Shown here: positions 54,714 to 64,000 of the stretch, in pieces
Layout: every line of letters starts with the position of its first letter
How positions within the stretch are numbered: position 1 is the stretch's first letter
Assembly: GCA_019155185.1 (NCBI GenBank)
Contig: CM032806.1
Span: 237,501 to 301,500, forward strand
DNA length: 64,000 nt
Direction of reading: 5' to 3'
From: Beaufortia kweichowensis
Taxonomy: Eukaryota; Chordata; Actinopteri; Cypriniformes; Gastromyzontidae
The notes under the pieces: model-generated
Databases searched by the model: none
What the model saw: only the letters and a program-made list of their open reading frames with translations
Told to the model about the DNA's origin: nothing
Translations under genes and position numbers: made by a program

Positions 54714-56680
54714 GATGATGATCAAACATTGAACTCTGCTCGAACCCTCATTCTGCACGAGTTCCTGAAGTTCCCATGAAAAAATCCGCCTTTATTCTCT
54801 CTTGTGCTGCCCCGCCTGCTCATATCTGATGGGCTGACAAATGTAAATGATATCAAATCATATTATACCTACGAGAATGTGCTATTATAACAGGCTCGAA
54901 TGTAATGATTATAATCAGATTTACCTTTAAAAAGGTCAGGCAGCTTTTGTCCTGTGAAGAGACAGAAATACAGCACAGAACAAGTGCATTTACACATCTG
55001 ACAGAGACTTATACTATACATCTCTGTATGTACAAACCCATAACCATGATTCATGTGTGGTGTAGGAAGTGCAGACGTGTTTGTTTAATAATGAGACGAA
55101 TGAAGTTAATTTGATGTGTATATGAAAGGAAAGATGAATGTTCAAAGTGATAAAACTATCTAAAACACTATCTGTCATCTCATGTATCTCATTATTAAAA
55201 CAGTCTTTCTGTCATCTCAGCATGAACCTCACCAGAGAATAACAAAGTTCAGAGCTAAGATTTACATTGAGTCATTTAGCTGACGCTTTTATCCAAAGCG
55301 ACTTACAGATGTTAGGAGACAATGAAGCGACACATCAGAAGAAGACAACAATAGTATGAAGAAGAAAGTTTACAATGTAAGACACAGAAGCTTCAATTCT
55401 CTGCTGATGAGAGGACATGTGTCCATCTAAGATTCATATGACACGTGACCGACCTATAGACAAAAGAAAGCTCAGTGTTGTCTAGATCAGAAAAATACTG
55501 TTTAGCCGTCAAAACCCAAAATATAGACTTTAATTCTTTGCAATAGATGTAGCTCTAATAAGGTTTATGTTGTTCGTCTTCTGTAAGCTATTTTACACTT
55601 TTGAGAAATTCTTTCATTTATTTAAATTAAACAAATTAATATCATTCCAAATTAAGTGCTCTTAATTGAAGAGAGAATTTAATGATTTCAGACGTTGTCC
55701 CAGCGCGTCCAGACTCAATGTATAAAAAGCTTGATTCAGGTTAAAAGCTTTAATTCGCTGTAACAGAATAATGTTTAACATGATTTGCTGTCATATCAGA
55801 TTGAGTTTCAGGACAGTTTTGAGGTTCGTGCTGGAACAAGTCAAATAAATCACATCACGAGTCAAACTAAAACCCAACCGAGAGGAAACAAACCCTTGAT
55901 ATCAAGAAGTGCAATTAAATTACAGTTCACTTTCATAATAGAATTACTGAAGGATAAAGCCCAGAATACATCTGATTCATTAATAACTACACGAGAGTCA
56001 TTTATTATCATACCATACATGAAACCAGTTACTCTGATGCACAAAATTCACCACATACATGACAACTTTCATTCATTTCTATTTTTTATTCATTGCTGCC
56101 ATTTTAAGTACAAAACTCTGTAAATGATGTTTTACTGTCCAGCAGTCATACGGTTTACCTGTCGATCATTTCATTCATGTGTCAGACTCTCATCATCATA
56201 CAGATGACGGGAGAATTGCAGACTGATGAGAAATATGTAAGATATGAGAAAACATTTCATATTCATTTAATCCTATAATGGTCATAGAACTGTCATGTGT
56301 GCAGTCAGGAAGAGGATCTCTGATGGAAACACAATGTGTCTTCATTATTTGTGTTTTCTTGGTTGAATAGCAGCCAGATTCTCAAGCGCAGATGATGATG
56401 AGGAACACGCATGCAACACATGAAAATAGATGCTGCATACAGTACAACAATATTTAACTGTGAGAGACAAATATAAACATGTGCTTCTGTATATATGTGT
56501 GTGTGTAAATCCAGAATGAAAGGACAGAGACTAAACATGAGCAGATTGTTTTTAGTTTATTTACACTGTTCAGATTTACAGCGCACTGAAACAAAACCAA
56601 ATAATATTACCACACAACGGTTATCTCAATCTACCCAACCAATGACAATAAACATCAGAAACAATGAAGACGAGACCGTT
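54714..56680. other. Intergenic, ptger4 to mrps27
   Basis: This holds the ptger4 promoter side, one SINE copy (55260-55380) and the mrps27 3' UTR, with TTTATT (minus-strand AATAAA) at 56556. No other gene is recognised. Confidence 0.5.
55260..55380 (-). mobile_element. SINE fragment, copy 3 (inverted)
   Basis: On the minus strand it reads 'ttacattgtaaac', 'cttcttcatactattgttg', 'tgtgtcgcttcattgtctcc', 'taagtcgctttggataaaag' and 'cgtcagctaaatgact'. It is the best-preserved of the three copies in the window. The 3' end with 'tttggataaaagcgtc' is the common teleost SINE/L2-type tail. Confidence 0.8.
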
Positions 56681-58822
56681 TCACTGGACCGCAGCTGCCG
56701 TCTGTTTCTTCAGATGCTCGTGTTGAGCGCTGCGTCTCATCTCCGTCTCTCTCTCGATCAGCTGCTGACGTTCAGTCTCCCACTCCTTTACTTTCCTCCT
56801 GTACTCGCTCACGTCTGATTCCTCACAGGACCTCAGTGTCTGTTGGGTCAGGACTGAGGTCAGAGACTCCAGACCTCTCAGGTCCAACTTATCCTCAACC
56901 TCCAGTCGTTTTCTCAGTTCCTGCTCAGGTGTAGAAGATGAGAATGGTCATTTATTCATCTAATGATTTTCTTTGACACACTGTCTGATAGACAAACCTT
57001 AAATCTGCTGATGTATTCTGGTAATTTCTCTCGCTCCTGTTCATCTTCCTCGTCCGTGACGAGCTCAGTCTCGCTGTGAGAGCTCTCCTCATCGGAAGTG
57101 TCCTGAGGAGGTGTTGAGAGATCTTCCAGGATCTTCTGCACATGGTCAATCTGAACACCACACAAACAAACCAGTGTTTAATAACAGCTCATGACGTGGA
57201 TTCATTTAACTCAAGCAACTATCAGTGTGTCATAAAAACAAAACTAATATAAAAGCTGAAATAGATTTCTTCCTGCAGTATTCTGTATTTCTCCAGGCAG
57301 GTCTTGGTTGGAGTTTGTGTCCTCATAAATTCAACAGCATTATTTGTGTGAATTCCCTCAGGCAAGGTAAATATCATCATTATAAACAAACCTCCCTCAT
57401 TCCAGTAATTTAGCACGTTATCTTCTTAAATACTCACAACTTCCGTAGATAACTTCACATCTCTGATGTCAGAACACACCGTCTCCATGACGACGAGGGC
57501 CTGCCCAAGATAACCAGAGGACCAGATTAAGGGCATCTGATGAAACACCAGAATGAATCCCTCTGGACGACTCCACTTTACCTGTACACACAAACATCAG
57601 ACAATCTGAACTAAAGATCAAATCATCACAGCAGGATCATCGGTCTGAGTGATTTCTGCAGCACACACCGATAAGTGCATATCCCAACAGCTGAGCGCTG
57701 AAGCCCACCGAGTTCTCCTGCTTTAATCCGGCCAACAGCAGAGATGCACCGATGTTCCTCTCCTCCTGCCACTGCACACATGAAGAACAAGCTCAACTCA
57801 CTTCACATACACAACACACACATGACACACCTGATGTCTGATCTACTCACACTGAGTTCAGGTTTGGTGTTGAGATATCTGCTGAGAGCGTACAGAGACA
57901 GAATCTGTGTGGAGATCTTCTCAAAAGATTCCTGAAGCATCAACTCCTCCACCACTGAACAAGCTCCTGCGTTTAACACACGATTCAAACATGAGCCAAA
58001 AGAGTCTGATGAAACGTTCTGATGATACAAGTCATGACAAACCTTTGAAGTCTTCATCCTTTATATAAGAGTCAATCAGAAGATTAAATGTGAATTCATC
58101 AGGAAACATCCCAAACTGAACCTACAAATCACACAGAAAGACGCACAGATGTTCTTAACACTCATAAGACTCTGTCAAACACAATGATGTGAAGCGAGAG
58201 GAACCTTGTTCTTCAGCGTGTACAGAGCTTTATCTCGAGCTCCATATTTGAGACAGTGTCGAAACCAGCCGTGAACGGTCCAGTCCCGCAGGTACCAGCA
58301 GTTTGGACTGTGACGAAACCTGAAGAGAAACATTACAACATAACCTGATTCAGATTCAGCAGAAACACTAACAGAATGATTAAAAAACATAAAACTATAT
58401 ACTTACTTATAGAAGTAATATTCTGCTTGATCAACTTCTTCTCTTGAAGATATAGTATCTATAAACTAAAGAGAACAGACAGTTTCTACAGTTTCTTATT
58501 ATTATTTAACAATGCATGTGATTGAAAGGCTGTAGAGGCGTTCTCTCACCCTGGCCATGGTCAATGAGCTGACGGGAAACTTCCGCTCATATGATCTGTC
58601 CATCAGAGAGGCCAGTTGTGCTTCAGGAGAATCAGAATCAGAATGAGCTTTAGTGACAGAAGCTCCACAGTGTTACAGAATGACAGACACAGATGATCAA
58701 AAGAACTATACAAATATACAATATAGACAATAGACAGTATAACCCTCAAGAAACCCAGCAAGATCTGTTGAAAAGCAACACTGCCCTCTGTCGACAGTCA
58801 GAGATACAGCAGATCCCATTCT

Positions 58823-58872
<50 letters not shown>

Positions 58873-59343
58873 GAAGATCTTACCGATGTTGTGACTTTCC
58901 TTCTGTCTCTGATCCCATACTGTAGAGTCTGTGTATGCTGCTGACAGCAAACATCTTCTGACTGAAATACAGCACATGCACACTAATAACACACACTGCA
59001 AACTGATCCTGGATCAGATCAGACCAACACCAGATATTGACATGCTTTTCGGATTCAGTCACATTCACCTCATGTAATGCAAAAGTGTGTAACACACATG
59101 TGTTTGTGCTCATCCCATATGATCGTGTGTGTGTGTGTGTGCGTTCACCTCTCTTTCACCTCTTCAGGCGTATAGACTTACAAATGAATGGACGTTTGGC
59201 TATATATGAATCTAGATCAGACTCGAGCGTGTCATAATGATGATAATGTGATAATAGTGACACTTACCGATCGATCTGTGACTGACATGTTTTGAGAAGG
59301 TTTGTACAGGAGTGAGACAGCGCTGCAGGATGGAGGCCGCCAT
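56681..59343 (-). CDS. mrps27: MRPS27, mitochondrial small ribosomal subunit protein mS27, with one apparent 1-bp insertion
   Basis: Eleven exons: 59268-59343, 58884-58961, 58550-58620, 58407-58465, 58205-58319, 58043-58121, 57851-57966, 57669-57771, 57438-57581, 56998-57150 and 56681-56920. They sum to 1234 bp, one over a multiple of three; the intended protein is about 410 aa (human 414). Matches to human: MAASIL start, CLLSAAYTDS, LASLMDRSYERKFPVSSLT, FRHSPNCWYLRDWTVHGW, LKYGARDKALYTLKNKVQFG, FPDEFTFNLLIDSYIKDEDF and MPLIWSSGYLGQAL, then the acidic and coiled C-terminus. mS27 is a PPR-type protein of the 28S mitoribosomal subunit. In exon 9 a 'ccc' at 57559-57561 has one base too many: KVESSRG runs out of frame, and FILVFHQMPLIW reads in the next frame. 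Confidence 0.94.
58825..58870 (+). repeat. (GT)n microsatellite in mrps27 intron 2
   Basis: About 46 bp of pure GT. Similar short GT runs lie at 43782-43804 and 48174-48199 in loxhd1 introns. Confidence 0.9.
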
Positions 59344-60712
59344 CTTGAGACTGAACCATTCTTCTCTCACGTACAGGGGGATTCGGGTAACGTCGCAGAT
59401 TTACACAACATTATTCGGGTGTGATTTTACTGTCTTTGTAAAAAAAATACAAACGTTGAAACACAATGAAGATTTTTTAAAATTTTCATAATAATGATTT
59501 ACTAAAATATATGAAATTTTATTCTAAAACAAACATAGGTCACTGCTTGCATATGCTACTTGATCATATGAGAATTTTATTTTACTTTCTATTATACTGA
59601 TCTATTCTTTTGACTCTTGGTTTGATTTGGCAGATATATGCCATCTCATCATGCATTATTATGCGTGAAGATGATACGAATTTAATTTGATAACATTATA
59701 TGTTTGGTATAATTGTAAACCATGAACATATTCAATACATTATAAACACACAGCAACATTGATCTGTATCATATCAGCTGTATTTATTCAAACAACTTTA
59801 ATGTTGTGATTAAAAGGAATGACAGTATAAATAAATCTTTAGTAAAGTAAATCAGCACTGTAAAGATGATCGTGATAGATGGCGCTGTGGTCTGATTTCA
59901 ACAGAATCAAAGATGAATAACTTTAAATCATCAGCATAAGAGAATATAAAATATATATTATATTATATAACAGGCATCAAAATATAATGCTGAAATAATC
60001 TCCTGCAGGAAATACAGTGGAAATGACTGTTTTCATTACGGAACGCTCTGTTTAATGAAATGAAGCCAAGATTATAAGCATCTATAAAACATCTGCAATG
60101 GGTTATATAAATGATTTTAGATGCCGTCAGATGACTGGAGGAAAATCTGTTTTTATGTTTTCTACAGCAGATCAGAACAATGACTGTAAGAGATTCAGTT
60201 CAGTTCATTAACCGTTAGTGATCGGATGATACAAAAGAGGAATTGTATGTATTTTGTGTTACACTGTTTTTACAGAAACATGATTGTTTTGATTCATCCA
60301 GAACTTTCACTTCAGTCGAGGTGATTCACAGTACCTGATTCTGTGTGTATGGAGTGAAACGTTGAGGTGTCTGGATGACAGGAAGAGGATCTGAGCACTT
60401 CCTCTTTGAGTTTCATCAGGACAAACACACAGAAAACTGAAAACTACATTATATTCTTCTGCATCTGCATGTTAAAATATATGTTTCAATATACTGCAAT
60501 AGATGTGTTTCTATCACGAATGTGTGTTTATATGGGTTTAGTTTATACTTATTTTATAAATAGATGATGTGTTATATATTCCCCTAACCCATCACTAAAC
60601 CTATAACCATCCCACAAAACCTCAAATTAAACTTAAAAATATCATTCTGTATGAGTTATAAGTGCATTCAGGTGTAAATATCCCACCAGGATATAAAAAC
60701 AACGTCACACAC

Positions 60713-60788
<76 letters not shown>

Positions 60789-61391
60789 GTGGGGGCTTAT
60801 GAAGAATTCTCTTTCTCTGTTGAGGAAGAATGTGTTCACCACCTGTTCAAAGGTGTGTATTTAAAAGATAATAAACTATAACAAGACTGTTGTGTAGTGT
60901 AACTGTATACAGCGTTTCTTCTGAACATATTCACTCCATCATGATTATTGCTGAATCTATTTATAATGATTCTGTTTGTGTCATTGTGTTGTCAAGATCT
61001 TAAAATGAATTTACTGAGCATAAATAGTGATCGATGAATTCACAAATGATAAAATCGTTTAATTTAGAATCATCCATGAACATATTATTGTGTTAGACAC
61101 ATCAAACATAATTAAACCGTCAGCACTCATTCATAATGAATAAATCAAGGCAAAACATTTCGAACATTTCCACCTCCATTGAAGGCATTCGGCATTATTA
61201 GCATTTAGAAAGAATGTAAAAAAATAGTTACAAATGTAAAAAATTTCTTTTCATAATTATATTAATTTCATGGAACAATATAGAATCTTAGAAGCAGAAT
61301 AAACACAATACACGTCATCAGAGATCAAAATACTTTCACAGATTTCTCACATGAAAAAATATTCATATACAGTATATTCACAGTTTGTTTG
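59344..61391. other. Intergenic, mrps27 to znf366; AT-rich with a CT microsatellite
   Basis: The divergent side of mrps27 begins at 59344. PTCD2 lies between MRPS27 and ZNF366 in human; I see no PPR-type coding sequence here. A (CT)n tract occupies about 60716-60784. The right end is the likely znf366 3' UTR. Confidence 0.5.
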
Positions 61392-63989
61392 TTAGTTTCT
61401 GTAGAGCTGTCCATCAAAGAAGACTGAACTCTTCTTCTCCTCACTGACCTCTTCCTCATCACCATCATCTTCATCATCTGCCTCTCTAGTGTCCAGCGAC
61501 GGGTTACTGTACCGGCTCATTCTGTATAAACTATCTTCATCTTCCTCACGGCTGGAACTCTCACCGCGGACGCTCTCCCCGTCAGACTGAGACAGACGGA
61601 TCTGCCCGTGGCTCTTCTGCGACAGATCGAAAGGTTCTTCCTGACCCACGCGGGTCAGAATCCGCAGCGGGCCGGAGAGACGCAGCCGCCCTCGACGTCT
61701 GAAGACTAAAGCGCACGATGAAGATTAATAAACACAATTCAAGTCTTAAAACCGTTGCATTAAAATCTAGTGACGCGTCTCACCTCGAGCATCCAGACCT
61801 CTGTCCATGATGCCGTGTTTGACCTTCATGTGTCGCGTCAGGTTTCCCTTCAGCGTGAATTTGCTGGTGCAGTAAAGACATTTGAAGGGTTTGCTGTCGG
61901 AATGCAGGTGCATGTGACCCATCAGATTGTGCATTCTGTTAAACTCTTTTCCACACAACTGTGAGAGAAACAACAGACACGCATCACATTTCAAAGGTTT
62001 AAAAAGCAGCAGCAGCAGCATTAATGATGTTTCACTGGCTGAAATATTTCACACGGCCGGTATGTCAGTGAATAATCATTTCTGGGGACATTTGTTTACT
62101 CTTAGTAATACTATGAACTATTTCTTAGACATGTGCTGTTTTACATGTAGTTCAGTTGGTAAGATCATGGCACAAGCAATGCAGAAAAGGATTCCAGATA
62201 CACATACTCATTAAAACATGTATATTATAAAAGTGTCATGCTTAAGAACACATTTAGAGTAAAGCAGAAAGTGAAAGTTTGTGTCTCTGTGGACGGACGG
62301 GACACTGCTGTCTTTCCTCTGCATTCTTTCATTAGGGTGGTCCTTTCCTCTGCTTTCCTTCAAGAGGAGAAAGAGACTGTAAACTGTCCGATCGGACCGT
62401 GAGAAAACAGGAAGTGCTCCTGAGCGCAAGAGAAAGCGAGATGAAATCTATTTGCGGGGTTTGTTCTCGGGGGAACAGAGGCCATTGTTACACATTCAGT
62501 TTGTACAGCGATATCCTTCCTATAGATGAGGAGACACTGAAGTGCCAAAACAGATCTGCTCATGCTTTGGACTCTATGATCTGATCATATTCACCTTCAC
62601 TTGAACAGCTAATGATTCTAATGCTGATTCAGAAATCAGAGCCCATGCAGTTTAAATGCAGTGACGCACCTTGCACTTGTAGGGTTTGATGTCCGAGTGG
62701 ACGATCATATGAGCCTTTAGCGTCTGTTTCTGGACGAAGCTCTTGTAGCACAGGTGACACTGATACGCTCTGACGTTGGTATGAATCAGAACGTGACGTT
62801 TCATGTTGGCCAGCAGCGTGAACTCACGACCGCAGATGCGACACTTGTGCTCCTTCACTCCCTACAAGACACACGCACGCATTGATCCACGGCCTGTTTG
62901 TTTACACATCTTATCAGTGACAAAGCTGTGTTCGTGATCGTGTTTCACGTTTACCTTATGTGTCAGCGCATGCTGCTTGAGATGATGCGACTGAACGAAC
63001 TCCATCCCACACTCGCTGCAGATGAACGGCCGGATGTCCTTGTGTTTCATGGCGTGATTCTGAAGCTGGCTGGGATACTGGAAGCTCTTGCCGCAGTCGG
63101 CGCAGTCATACTGCACGGGGCCGCGGTGGGCCGCCAGGTGCCTCTTCAGCTGGGCCAGCGTGGGGAAGTCCAGGCCGCACTCCACGCAGACGTTCTCCTG
63201 ACCCTTCTCGTGCTTGGGCTCGTGCGCGCGCAGCTCGCTGGGGTAGGCGAATCCCCGGCCGCAGACGCCGCAGCTGAAGGGCTTGACGTCGCTGTGCTGC
63301 ATCATGTGTCTCTTCAGGTGGCTGGTCTGCGTGAAGGCTTTGTGACACACCCGGCACTTGTGCGGCCGCGCGCCCTGATGCGTCAGCATGTGCGTGTGCA
63401 GGTGGCTCAGCTGTTTGAAGAGTTTGCCGCAGAGACGGCAGCCGTGAGGTTTGATGCCGCTGTGGCCCAGGATGTGAGTGATCAGGTTGTATTTGGAGGT
63501 GTACGACTTCTCGCACATGCGACACTTCCAGCGCTTCTGATCGCCGCCCACGTCCACGTAGTAGCTGTCGTCCACGTGGACGCTCGGCTTCTCTGCGCCG
63601 GTCGGCCCGTGTCCCGCGCCCTCGTGGCCTCGCCGGCGATTCCTCTGCGTCTCGCTCTGGTGGAAGGGGTTCGGAGAGAGATGCGGAACGGAGCCGGGCA
63701 GGAGGAACGGAAACGCAACTAAACTGGGATGGAAAGGGGGAAAGAAGGACGCTGGAGAGTGCATGAGCAGAGAGGGAGGCCAGAGAGGAAGAGGCTTCAC
63801 CGTCTCTTGCTTCACCTGTACGCCGTCATATCGCCCGATGACACGATGAAGCCGCGGTCTGTTGAGGTCGATCATGACGGGGGCGTAGCGGCGAGACGCG
63901 GCAGGACGAGGGAAAGGGTACGGCACGAGAGAGAGATCGACGGTCCTGGTGACGTCCGACCTCTGGCTTTTACCGTCTGTTGAATCCAT
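61392..63989 (-). CDS. znf366: ZNF366 (DC-SCRIPT), eleven-finger C2H2 transcriptional corepressor; start uncertain at the window edge
   Basis: Four exons join in phase to 571 aa: 62955-63989, 62670-62861, 61784-61958 and 61392-61705. Eleven C2H2 fingers run from CRMCEKSYTSKYNLITH to CLYCTSKFTLKGNLTRH; the tenth spans the exon 2-3 junction. The block IDDSYYVDVGG-QKRW before finger 1 (here VDDSYYVDVGGDQKRW) and most fingers match human almost residue for residue. The N-terminus has VKQETVKPLPLWPPSLL, as in human. EEPFDLSQKS is a PxDLS-type CtBP-binding motif. The protein is a nuclear corepressor (oestrogen and glucocorticoid receptor modulation; dendritic-cell marker). The C-terminus is about 140 aa shorter than human. 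The ATG at 63987-63989 may be the start, but the frame stays open to the edge and human has about 100 more N-terminal residues. Exon 1 is markedly GC-rich. Confidence 0.95.
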
Positions 63990-64000
63990 GTCGAAGAGCT

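Noticed and set aside
55785..56123. 112-codon plus-strand frame between ptger4 and mrps27
   Set aside because: AT-rich composition, no family match, no promoter or splice context.
62898..63722. 274-codon plus-strand frame opposite znf366 exon 1
   Set aside because: Antisense shadow of the GC-rich zinc-finger exon, with low-complexity Ala/Val composition.

Overview
The window is vertebrate genomic DNA. Every recognised gene is split by short GT-AG introns (many about 75-300 bp). CA, CT, TA and GA microsatellites are dense, and teleost-type SINE and Tc1-like fragments occur. The proteins are fish-like versions of conserved vertebrate genes. A ray-finned fish with a compact genome, probably a cyprinid, is the best inference; the species cannot be read from the sequence. 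Gene models were built by joining exons at splice sites and comparing the translation with family sequences recalled from memory.

Layout, left to right: the last three coding exons of nudt12 (+); a class I cytokine receptor of the gp130 type (-, 1.0-4.9 kb); shld3 (-), head to head with srp19 (+) at 7.5-7.8 kb; a fam240 small protein (-, 9.4-10.2 kb) and lrrc2 (+, 13.5-16.1 kb); an mfsd14-type transporter (-, 17.4-20.3 kb) and a spindlin (+, 21.7-22.6 kb); an unassigned group of possible exons (23.7-25.2 kb); a phospholipid phosphatase (+, 25.6-27.6 kb); rnf165/ark2c (+, 28.8-36.7 kb); loxhd1, with about 41 coding exons (-, 37.0-51.2 kb); ptger4 (-, 53.2-54.7 kb); mrps27 (-, 56.7-59.3 kb); and znf366 (-, 61.4 kb to the right edge). 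Several neighbours are also neighbours in human: lrrc2-fam240a, rnf165-loxhd1 and mrps27-znf366. The genes share no pathway; this is an ordinary euchromatic gene neighbourhood.

The most interesting points are local. (1) The shld3 coding exon contains an expanded array of an 84-bp (28-codon) unit. The unit encodes IIRPQISPP, which fits the REV7/MAD2L2-binding consensus. The frame is not kept across the array in this assembly. (2) One conserved PLAT exon of loxhd1 is broken into pieces by (TA)n tracts. (3) lrrc2, mrps27 and the loxhd1 N-terminus each carry one apparent extra base inside otherwise intact coding sequence. These are either residual assembly indels or real lesions. (4) The cytokine receptor and the 23.7-25.2 kb exons could not be assigned. 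I saw no tRNA, rRNA, CRISPR array, prophage or bacterial feature, and nothing that looks like a wholly new multi-gene system.
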